The position numbers and the translations under genes were made by a program. Below the pieces are notes generated by a model. The model was not told where the DNA came from. It saw only the letters and a program-made list of their open reading frames with translations, and did no database searches. From the NCBI GenBank assembly GCA_964590395.1, contig CAZPVT010000032.1, positions 1 to 64,000 on the forward strand: a stretch of 64,000 nt of DNA. The letters are read 5' to 3'. Positions 26,081 through 33,614 of the stretch are shown here, piece by piece; positions within the stretch are counted from its first letter, which is position 1, and the number at the start of each line of letters is the position of its first letter. Origin of the DNA: JAOABP01 sp964590395. GTDB taxonomy: Bacteria; Hydrothermota; Tepidihabitantia; Tepidihabitantales; Tepidihabitantaceae.

Positions 26081-27055
26081 ATGGTATTAGTATTTTGTGA
26101 ACAACGCGAAGGCACACTAAAAAGAGCCGCCTTTGAGGCACTGCTCGTGGGCTACAAAATTGCCGAGTTCAAACGGAATGAATTAAACGCGGTAATCCTG
26201 GGGGAAAACATCTCCTCCCTTGCTCAAGAGATCGTGCGCTTCGGCGTAAACAATGTTATCACGGTGAATCATCCGGAACTTCGATTTTATACCCCGGATG
26301 GCTATGCCGGTGTCCTTACTGAACTCATCAAACAACACACCCCACACACCCTAATTCTCAGTGCCACCGCTTTAGGCAAAGACCTTGCCGCAACCCTTGC
26401 CGCCCGTCTGGGGACAGCGCTACTGCCGGATTGCACGGCAGTCAATTTTGCCGAAGACGGTGCAATTGTTGCCACCCGTCCAATCTACGCAGGCAAAGCT
26501 CTGTCCGATGTCAAAGCACCGGAAGCTAATCCTTTAATTCTCAGCATACGACCCCGGGCGGTTAATCCTGCCAATGAACAGAACCGTGACGGCAAAATCG
26601 TTGCCGCTCAGTTAACCCCAACCGAACTGCGCACCCGGGTTGCCGAAATCGTTAAAACGGTGATGAAAACTATTGAACTCACTGAGGCGGATATCGTCAT
26701 CTCCGGTGGACGGGGAATGAAAGGGCCGGAAAACTACGCTTTGCTGGAAGAACTGGCTTCCGTGCTCAACGCCGCGGTTGGCGCATCCCGTGCGGCGGTT
26801 GACGCCGGCTGGCGGGACCACCAGTTTCAAGTCGGGCAGACCGGCAAAACCGTCTCCCCTCCACTCTATATCGCCTGTGGCATCTCAGGCGCAATCCAGC
26901 ATTTAGTTGGAATGATTAATTCTAAATGCATTGTTGCGATCAACAAAGATCCGGAAGCCAATATCTTCAAGGTCGCTGACTATGGCGTAGTTGGTGACCT
27001 GTTTCAGATTGTACCACTTTTGACCGAAGAAATCAAAAAGGCCAAGCAGAATTAA
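26081..27055 (+). CDS. etfA: Electron transfer flavoprotein alpha subunit (no beta subunit adjacent)
   Basis: The product is 324 residues, full length for EtfA. FAD-binding motifs are GRGMKGPENYALLEEL (about residues 210-225), ASRAAVDAGW, GQTGKTVSPPLY, CGISGAIQH and NKDPEANIFKVADYGVVGD, the standard C-terminal domain. EtfA normally dimerises with EtfB to carry electrons from acyl-CoA dehydrogenases. No EtfB gene lies upstream (a 180-nt gap, then a minus-strand gene) or downstream. The start is ATG 26081 after AGGAGG; an adjacent TTG at 26078 is unlikely. It heads an operon with Fe-S proteins, an SdhA-like flavoprotein and an acyl-CoA dehydrogenase. Confidence 0.95.
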   Translation: MVLVFCEQREGTLKRAAFEALLVGYKIAEFKRNELNAVILGENISSLAQEIVRFGVNNVITVNHPELRFYTPDGYAGVLTELIKQHTPHTLILSATALGKDLAATLAARLGTALLPDCTAVNFAEDGAIVATRPIYAGKALSDVKAPEANPLILSIRPRAVNPANEQNRDGKIVAAQLTPTELRTRVAEIVKTVMKTIELTEADIVISGGRGMKGPENYALLEELASVLNAAVGASRAAVDAGWRDHQFQVGQTGKTVSPPLYIACGISGAIQHLVGMINSKCIVAINKDPEANIFKVADYGVVGDLFQIVPLLTEEIKKAKQN

Positions 27056-27057
27056 AA

Positions 27058-27507
27058 ATGCCCAATACCAAGCAGACGGATATCACAGCGATACGAGAAA
27101 TTCTGGAACGAATTTTAGAAATATCCGAATCACCGGTTCCGCGTTGCCGGTTACTTTCCTCTGGTTTCGGACCTTCGCACACCTTAAAGATCAGTGACGA
27201 AATTATCGGAACTCGTGCCTGTCTGGGCTGTGGTAACTGTATTGATATCTGTTCACTATTGGCACGGGAACCAAGCCGATTGAAACGCACCGCCCAGCGC
27301 ACCAGTTTGGCACTGGAAACAATAGTCGGCACCGATTGTGATCGTTGTTATCAGTGTGTACTTTCATGCCCACAGGTGGACACTACTATCAAACACTATA
27401 TCGTAAAAAATCGCGCAATTGAACAGATGAAACATCTATTAGTCCATCTGAAACCAGCCGATGACTATTATCTTGATCAGTTTTACCAGGAGCTAAAAGA
27501 TGAGTGA
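27058..27507 (+). CDS. Two-cluster 4Fe-4S ferredoxin-type protein
   Basis: The product is 149 residues. CLGCGNCIDICS (about residues 56-67) and CDRCYQCVLSCP (about 95-106) are two CxxCxxCxxxC motifs, each able to bind a 4Fe-4S cluster. The spacing of about 30 residues between them resembles HdrC-type or heterodisulfide-reductase-like electron-transfer subunits. It follows etfA by 2 nt and overlaps the next gene by 8 nt. It probably relays electrons between EtfA and the SdhB/SdhA-like pair, but this is inference from context. Confidence 0.85.
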   Translation: MPNTKQTDITAIREILERILEISESPVPRCRLLSSGFGPSHTLKISDEIIGTRACLGCGNCIDICSLLAREPSRLKRTAQRTSLALETIVGTDCDRCYQCVLSCPQVDTTIKHYIVKNRAIEQMKHLLVHLKPADDYYLDQFYQELKDE

Positions 27508-28183
27508 AAATCTGATTGACATCTATATTATGGGTGAGTCCCATCGAGTACCTGATTCTTTAACCATTTTACAGGCACTTGAGTACGCTGGCTACCGCCT
27601 GATTCGTGGTGTCGGCTGTCGGGGTGGGTTTTGTGGCGCCTGTGCAACCGTCTATCGAGTAGCAGGTGATTACCACCTGAAGTTTGCCTTAGCCTGTCAG
27701 ACGAAAGTGGTTCCCAATATGCAACTGGCAATGCTCCCGTTCTTCCCGGCACACCTGCCTAGGTACCAGCTTTCCGAACTTAAAGGTGCTCCCCAAGAGG
27801 TCTTAGACCTCTACCCGGAGATGCTGCGCTGTTACGGATGTAACACCTGTACCAAATCCTGCCCTCAGGATATTGATGTTTTGGGTTATGTCTCAGCCAT
27901 TCTCCGTGGTGAAATCCCGGCGGTAGCCGACATCTCATTTGACTGCATTATGTGCGGACTGTGTGTTTCCCGCTGTCCGGCAGAATTGGTCAAACATCAT
28001 GCTGCCCTGCTTTGCCGGCGAATTTATGGTAGTAAACTTGCCCCCCGTTCTCCACATCTGACAAAAATAACCCAAGAAATACGCAGCGGTAGATTCACCG
28101 ATGAAATCACTCGATTAAAAAAACTGGATAGAGAAAAACTTCAAGAACTTTACGCAGCTCGTGATATTGAACCAGAGGAGTAA
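27500..28183 (+). CDS. SdhB/FrdB-like iron-sulfur protein
   Basis: The product is 227 residues. The N-terminal domain holds a 2Fe-2S site, CRGGFCGAC (about residues 40-48) plus a later Cys in LACQT (about 66). The C-terminal domain has CYGCNTCTKSCP (about 111-122) and CIMCGLCVSRCP (about 150-161). This is the layout of succinate dehydrogenase/fumarate reductase B subunits. No membrane-anchor gene (SdhC/D) is nearby, so a soluble enzyme is likely. It overlaps the upstream ferredoxin gene by 8 nt and the flavoprotein gene starts just after its stop. Confidence 0.87.
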   Translation: MSENLIDIYIMGESHRVPDSLTILQALEYAGYRLIRGVGCRGGFCGACATVYRVAGDYHLKFALACQTKVVPNMQLAMLPFFPAHLPRYQLSELKGAPQEVLDLYPEMLRCYGCNTCTKSCPQDIDVLGYVSAILRGEIPAVADISFDCIMCGLCVSRCPAELVKHHAALLCRRIYGSKLAPRSPHLTKITQEIRSGRFTDEITRLKKLDREKLQELYAARDIEPEE

Positions 28184-28184
28184 A

Positions 28185-29804
28185 ATGAGTTATCCATCAT
28201 CACTACAAGAACTTGTCTCGAAAATTACCCGGAGCAGAGACCTGAGATTAAAACAGAACTTTCCGCGGTTAAAGGTGGAAGAAAAAGAAACCCTTCTAAA
28301 AAATTTCCACCCTGATTACCGGGATGACACCTTTAATAGATTGACCATCGGCCCGAACACCGGCGACCGCACACCCAAGGAACTCGCCCTACTGCTTGAA
28401 GCCGACAGCTTACTTCAACCTACTGACATCAACCTAAATTCACCAGAATTTGAATGTGATGTATTGGTAATCGGTGGTGGGGGTGCTGGCTGTGCTGCAG
28501 CAATAACCGCTGATGACCTAAACGCCCGAGTGATACTATGCACTAAGCTTCGGCTGGGCGATGCCAATACGATGATGGCACAAGGCGGGATTCAGGCTGC
28601 TGATAAGGATAACGACTCACCTACCATCCATTATCTTGATATCATTGGGGGCGGGCATTTTGCCAATGTGCCTGAACTGGTTGAAGCACTGGTCTCTGAT
28701 GCACCTCTGGCAATTGAATGGTTGGAAAGCTTAGGTGTAATATTTGACAAAAATCCGGATGGCTCAATGAAGACCATTCATGGCGGTGGGACTTCCCGTA
28801 AAAGAATGCACACCTGCCGTGATTACACTGGCGCTGAAATTATGCGTAACCTCCGCGATGAAGTAAAAAGCCGTCCAGAAATTAAAATCCTGGAGTTCTG
28901 CCCGGCGGTTGAGTTGCTCACCACTCCAACCGGTGAAATCAGTGGTGCGGTACTTCTCAACCTTAACCTCAACCGCTTTTTTGTCATTCGGGCAAAGAGC
29001 GTAATCATCGCCACTGGTGGCTCGGGCCGACTCCACTATCAAGGATTTCCCACCTCCAATCATTACGGTGCCACCGGTGATGGCTTGATCCTTGCTTATC
29101 GCGCCGGTGCGAAACTGGTGTTTATTGATACAATGCAATATCACCCAACCGGTGTCGCCTACCCTCAGCAGATTGTTGGACAATTGGTAACCGAAAAGGT
29201 CCGCAGTCTGGGCGCACAACTTCTTAATATTAATGGTGAACAGTTTATTTTCCCGTTGGAAACAAGAGATGTAGTCGCTTCAGCAATTATCAGGGAGTGT
29301 GCTGAAAATCGAGGCATTAAGACCCCAGCCGGGATCTGGGGAGTATGGTTAGACACACCAATGATTGAAATTTTACGTGGACCGGGAACGATTAAAAAAG
29401 AACTGCCGGCCATGGTCAGGCAGTTTACCCGTTTCGGCATCGAAATTGACAAAGAACCAATTTTGGTCTACCCTACCCTTCATTATCAAAACGGTGGTGT
29501 AGTAATTGACCCGTACTGTCAGACTAACATTCCTTATCTACTTGTGGCAGGTGAAGCTTCTGGTGGCGTTCATGGGAGAAATCGACTGATGGGCAATTCA
29601 CTACTTGATGTCATCGTCTTTGGCCGTCGTGCTGGAGTAAAAGCGGTAGAACTGGCAAACCACCGTCAGTCCCAGCCACAACTAACTTTAGACCACCTAG
29701 AAAGGTGGCGTCGCCAACTAAGGGAACGAGGAATCACCTCACAGATCCGTTCCCCACTGCTGATCCCAGACTATACCCGAAAAACCACCGGCACGGAGGC
29801 TTAA
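28185..29804 (+). CDS. SdhA/FrdA-like flavoprotein with N-terminal extension
   Basis: The product is 539 residues from ATG 28185. About 90 extra residues precede the FAD motif (DVLVIGGGGAGCAAA, about residues 92-106). Further FrdA/SdhA/NadB landmarks are MMAQGGIQAA, HGGGTSRKRMHTC, IIATGGSGR, QYHPTGV, the LHYQNGG site (about 435) and GEASGGVHGRNRLMGNS. The C-terminal helical domain of classic SdhA is much shortened. It likely oxidises or reduces a small acid-type substrate, taking electrons through the SdhB-like protein. The substrate cannot be told from sequence. Confidence 0.86.
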   Translation: MSYPSSLQELVSKITRSRDLRLKQNFPRLKVEEKETLLKNFHPDYRDDTFNRLTIGPNTGDRTPKELALLLEADSLLQPTDINLNSPEFECDVLVIGGGGAGCAAAITADDLNARVILCTKLRLGDANTMMAQGGIQAADKDNDSPTIHYLDIIGGGHFANVPELVEALVSDAPLAIEWLESLGVIFDKNPDGSMKTIHGGGTSRKRMHTCRDYTGAEIMRNLRDEVKSRPEIKILEFCPAVELLTTPTGEISGAVLLNLNLNRFFVIRAKSVIIATGGSGRLHYQGFPTSNHYGATGDGLILAYRAGAKLVFIDTMQYHPTGVAYPQQIVGQLVTEKVRSLGAQLLNINGEQFIFPLETRDVVASAIIRECAENRGIKTPAGIWGVWLDTPMIEILRGPGTIKKELPAMVRQFTRFGIEIDKEPILVYPTLHYQNGGVVIDPYCQTNIPYLLVAGEASGGVHGRNRLMGNSLLDVIVFGRRAGVKAVELANHRQSQPQLTLDHLERWRRQLRERGITSQIRSPLLIPDYTRKTTGTEA

Positions 29805-30887
29805 GTGGATTTCAACCTTTCCGAAGATACTGAAATGGTACGTGCCACCGCACACGAGTTTGTCCGCCGTGACCTACTACCGTTAGAACCAAAGTTCCTC
29901 AATGCCAAAACGAAACAAGAACGGGCAGAAATTGCCCGTCAGGCAACCGACAAATTAAAGGAAATCGGCCTTTACAGTGCCGGGGTACCGGAACAGTTCG
30001 GCGGAGGGGGATTGGGTTTAATTGAAGCCTGTCTAATCGCCGAGGAACTTTCTACTACCATTATTCCGGTCGAGTGGGGTGATCTCACGCCGATTCTCTA
30101 CGAGTGTTCGGAACAACAAAAACCGACATTCCTTCTCCCTGTGGTCAGTGGCGAAAAAAGTTATGCTGTTGCCTTTTACGAACCCAAACCTTTCGCCATT
30201 CCAGAACAGATGGCTACCACCGCGATCCCAGACGGTAATGACTACATTATTAACGGCATCAAGGAACTCTCTCGCCCTGACTTTGACTTCTGCCTGTTAT
30301 TCGCTACCACCTCCGAAGGAATCACCTGTTTCATAATCGAACGGGATACCTCTAATACGCAAATTTTCACCGAAAACGATACACCACTGATTTCTTGCCG
30401 AGACACTCGGGTTTCTGCTGATAAAATCCTCGGTAGACCCGGCCAGGCAATGTCCTTAGGACAAAAATGGTTTGCACTGGCAAGAGTCAGCCGTGCTGCT
30501 GCCATCACTGGAGTCTGCCGACGCATCGTTGAAACTACCGCGCTTTATGCCCGAGACTGGAAATCAATGAACGAACCGATTCTTGCAAAAAAAGAGGTCC
30601 AACGAACCCTTGCCGAAATGGCTGGGAATTACGAATCCCTTCGTCTACTTGTCTATCATACCGCCTGGCTGGCTACTACCAGCACCTCAATTCAGTATAA
30701 CTCACTACTTTTAAAACTTCAGGCACAGACCGTTTTACAGCGAATGGTCAACGATGCCATTCGTATTCACGGAGGAACAATTCCACCGGTAGAACACTGG
30801 CTGGTTAAGGCTTCAACCGAAGGGGAAACACTTGATATGGTTCGCCTGGCAGTCAGTTATGAGATTATCAATCGATTTACATCCTGA
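29805..30887 (+). CDS. Acyl-CoA dehydrogenase family protein
   Basis: The product is 360 residues from GTG 29805, with GGAGG about 6 nt upstream. N-terminal helices, then EIGLYSAGVPEQFGGGGLG (about 55-73), a middle beta domain, and a C-terminal helical domain with IRIHGGT (about 320) are the ACAD fold. The final part lacks the usual RD and YEGT stretch, as in branches of the family that differ in catalytic base, so substrate class is uncertain. It follows the SdhA-like gene directly, which supports an acyl-CoA to EtfA electron route. PBP1A follows 26 nt later, probably in the same transcript. Confidence 0.88.
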   Translation: MDFNLSEDTEMVRATAHEFVRRDLLPLEPKFLNAKTKQERAEIARQATDKLKEIGLYSAGVPEQFGGGGLGLIEACLIAEELSTTIIPVEWGDLTPILYECSEQQKPTFLLPVVSGEKSYAVAFYEPKPFAIPEQMATTAIPDGNDYIINGIKELSRPDFDFCLLFATTSEGITCFIIERDTSNTQIFTENDTPLISCRDTRVSADKILGRPGQAMSLGQKWFALARVSRAAAITGVCRRIVETTALYARDWKSMNEPILAKKEVQRTLAEMAGNYESLRLLVYHTAWLATTSTSIQYNSLLLKLQAQTVLQRMVNDAIRIHGGTIPPVEHWLVKASTEGETLDMVRLAVSYEIINRFTS

Positions 30888-30913
30888 AATATCATAAAAC
30901 AAGGAGTTAAACT

Positions 30914-32929
30914 TTGCCTTCCCACCGTCTGCGCAACCTAATGATTTTCCTATTTGTCTTTTTAGTCATTCTGGTAATGGCAATTACCTATGGATATATC
31001 CGGCTGCGTGCTGACCTGCCTTCTCCAGAGACAATACTTAATTATAAAGCACCGGCAAGCACCCGCATCTTAGACTGTAAAGGCAGGGTAATCTCTGAAC
31101 TATTCCAAGAGAAAAGGCGACCAGTTCCTTTGGAAACAATTCCGACCGCTTTAGTCACTGCGGTGGTAGCAGTTGAAGACAAAAGGTTTTATTCTCACTG
31201 GGGGATTGACCTAATCCGGGTTGCCGGTTCGCTTATTGCCAACATCCTTCACCCTGGCAACCTTCAGGGTGCCTCAACTATTACCCAGCAACTCGCCCGG
31301 TCGATGTTTTTAACACCAAAACGCCAATTGAGTCGGAAACTCAAAGAAATGGTACTGGCAATAGAATTGGAACGACACTACTCCAAACAGGAAATTCTTG
31401 AGATGTATTTGAATCAAGTCTGGTTTGGCGGCTCGATTTACGGAGTTGCCGCGGCGAGTGAACGATATTTTGGCAAACATGTCTCACGGTTAGACCCGAT
31501 CGAATGTGCAACCCTCGGCGCAATGATTGCCAACCCTTCTGCCTATTCACCTTATAAACATCCGGAACGGCTTATCCGCCGGCGTAACTACTTTCTCACT
31601 AAGCTCTATCGTATCGGACACTTAACAAAAGAACAATATGATGAGGCAGTTAAACAACCGTTATCAGTCCAACCAGCAGGAGGAATTACCAACGAAGCAC
31701 CTTACTTTGCCGAAGAAGTTCGACGCTATCTGATCAACAACTATGGCTATGATTTCGTCTATAAATCCGGCGCTACGGTTTACACTACCCTTGACTTAGA
31801 CATTCAACAAGCTGCCAACCGTATACTAATCAACTGGCTTAACCGTTTGGAAACTGAATACCGTCTAACTCCCAAAAAGATTGATTACGACTCAGTTAGC
31901 CGGGTCGACTCCACCGCTACTCCCACCTATCTACAGGGCGCACTAATCGTTGAAGATATTCGAACCGGAGAAATCAGAGCAATGATCGGGGGGCGTGACT
32001 TTCGCCACAGCGAATTCAATCGCGTCACCCAAGCTTTGCGCCAGGTTGGCAGTACCTTCAAACCATTCGTATTTGCCGCTGCAATCGATAACGGCATGAC
32101 TGCCGCGGATATTGAAAATGATTCGGCAATTGTCATTCGTATCCCCGGACAGCCCGATTATCGCCCCCGCAACTATGACCAGAAATTTTTAGGTCACATG
32201 ACCCTGCGTCGTGCCCTTGCCCTCTCTCGCAATCTTGTGGCGGTCCGGCTCGCCTTAAGACTTGGCCCAAACGTTGTCGCTCAATATGCCAATCTACTCG
32301 GTATTAATACTCAAATCCCCGCTTATTACTCTGTTGCCTTGGGCTCAATAGAACTCACCCTGTTGGAAATGACCAACGCATTCAATACAATTGCCAATCA
32401 GGGAGTTCGGGTCAAACCATTAATGATAACAAAAATTGAGGATGAAAATGGCCGTTTAATTAAAGAAAATCATCCCGAACCTCAACTGGCATTAAGACCC
32501 CAAACCGCTTATGTAATTACCAGTATGATGCAAAGTGTAGTTAACGAAGGCACAGGAACAACCATCCGAGCTTTGGGCTATACTGGACCGGCTGCAGGTA
32601 AAACCGGTACAACCGACGAATACACCGATGCCTGGTTTATCGGCTTCACCCCAAATTTAACCTGCGGCATCTGGATTGGTTTTGATCGAAAAAAAACCAT
32701 CTTTCGAGGTGCCACCGGTGGTGTAGTTGCTGCTCCAGTCTGGGGTGAATTAATGAAACAGATTTACGCTGATACCGTTACGACATTTCCTGTGCCGCCG
32801 GATATCATCACCATTGCCATCTGTGAACAATCGGGCAAACGGGCTGTTTCGGCTTGTCCCCGTGCCCGTTATGAAGTCTTCATCCGTGGCACCGAACCAA
32901 CTACCAACTGTCCGCTTCACAGCCGCTGA
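30914..32929 (+). CDS. Class A penicillin-binding protein (PBP1A type)
   Basis: The product is 671 residues from TTG 30914, with AAGGAG 8 nt upstream. One N-terminal transmembrane helix (about 8-28) is followed by the glycosyltransferase domain with the catalytic Glu in VEDKRFYSHWGID (about E88) and GASTITQQLAR (about 117). The transpeptidase domain has the nucleophile in GSTFKPF (about Ser380) and KTGTTDEYTDAWF (about 563). It polymerises and crosslinks peptidoglycan in the periplasm. Confidence 0.95.
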   Translation: MPSHRLRNLMIFLFVFLVILVMAITYGYIRLRADLPSPETILNYKAPASTRILDCKGRVISELFQEKRRPVPLETIPTALVTAVVAVEDKRFYSHWGIDLIRVAGSLIANILHPGNLQGASTITQQLARSMFLTPKRQLSRKLKEMVLAIELERHYSKQEILEMYLNQVWFGGSIYGVAAASERYFGKHVSRLDPIECATLGAMIANPSAYSPYKHPERLIRRRNYFLTKLYRIGHLTKEQYDEAVKQPLSVQPAGGITNEAPYFAEEVRRYLINNYGYDFVYKSGATVYTTLDLDIQQAANRILINWLNRLETEYRLTPKKIDYDSVSRVDSTATPTYLQGALIVEDIRTGEIRAMIGGRDFRHSEFNRVTQALRQVGSTFKPFVFAAAIDNGMTAADIENDSAIVIRIPGQPDYRPRNYDQKFLGHMTLRRALALSRNLVAVRLALRLGPNVVAQYANLLGINTQIPAYYSVALGSIELTLLEMTNAFNTIANQGVRVKPLMITKIEDENGRLIKENHPEPQLALRPQTAYVITSMMQSVVNEGTGTTIRALGYTGPAAGKTGTTDEYTDAWFIGFTPNLTCGIWIGFDRKKTIFRGATGGVVAAPVWGELMKQIYADTVTTFPVPPDIITIAICEQSGKRAVSACPRARYEVFIRGTEPTTNCPLHSR

Positions 32930-33584
32930 CACGGCCGGTAAACTGTGGTCGATATTTCGGAAACTATTCCATTATTTTGGCCCACAGCACTGGTGGCCTG
33001 CCCAAACACCATTTGAGGTAATCGTCGGTGCAATTCTCACTCAGAATACCGTTTGGCAGAATGTTGAAAAAGCCATTACCAATCTAAAAAAAGCCAACCT
33101 CTTACATCCCGAACGCTTAAGACTCACCCTACCTCAGAAACTCGCTCAGTTAATCCGTCCCGCCGGCTACTACAACATCAAAGCACACCGTTTACTTGCG
33201 GTAGTCAAATGGTTGCAAGACCAAGGTGGACTGAAAAGATTGTCCGCTCTCCCCACGCTTACCATTCGCGCTCAATTATTAAAATGTTACGGTGTAGGCG
33301 CAGAAACAGCCGATTCAATACTCCTTTATGCCCTCAACCGTCCGGTGTTTGTCATCGATGCTTACACCCGGCGGATCCTTAGCCGCTACGGACTGATCAC
33401 CGGTGACGAACCCTACGAAGAACTGCGCCATGGGGTCGAACAATCCCTTGCTCGCTACTTGGGGAATGATCCAAATTCAACCATCCAAGTCTTCAACGAG
33501 TTTCACGCTCTATTAGTGCGCCTCGCTAAAGAGAACTGCCGGAAAAATCCGCTCTGTCGTAACTGTCCGCTTGACTCTCGTTGA
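32871..33584 (+). CDS. HhH-GPD DNA glycosylase, MagIII/endonuclease III-like
   Basis: The product is 237 residues if it starts at ATG 32871; this overlaps PBP1A by 59 nt, and a start closer to 32943 is possible. WPAQTPFEVIVGAILTQNT opens the HhH-GPD fold (here TPFEVIVGAILTQNT), the hairpin is GVGAETADSIL and the catalytic Asp is in VIDAYTRR. Endonuclease III has Lys in the hairpin; here it is Glu, as in MagIII-type monofunctional 3-methyladenine glycosylases. The Fe-S loop has Cys at three positions (CRKNPLCRNC) and the protein ends where the fourth Cys would be expected. Confidence 0.85.
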   Translation: MKSSSVAPNQLPTVRFTAADTAGKLWSIFRKLFHYFGPQHWWPAQTPFEVIVGAILTQNTVWQNVEKAITNLKKANLLHPERLRLTLPQKLAQLIRPAGYYNIKAHRLLAVVKWLQDQGGLKRLSALPTLTIRAQLLKCYGVGAETADSILLYALNRPVFVIDAYTRRILSRYGLITGDEPYEELRHGVEQSLARYLGNDPNSTIQVFNEFHALLVRLAKENCRKNPLCRNCPLDSR

Positions 33585-33608
33585 CATTGACCAACTGCCC
33601 AATAACAT
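33581..33608 (+). promoter_or_regulatory. Promoter of lptD-maf
   Basis: TTGACA (33581-33586), 16-bp spacer, TAACAT (33603-33608). ATG 33615 follows after 6 nt. The -35 box contains the TGA stop codon of the preceding glycosylase gene. Confidence 0.7.
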
Positions 33609-33614
33609 ATCCCG

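Noticed and set aside
33582..33584. UGA recoding (selenocysteine or alternative code) at the glycosylase end
   Set aside because: TGA works as an ordinary stop in many genes here and no SECIS-like hairpin was seen; the codon is better explained by a lost Cys or promoter overlap.
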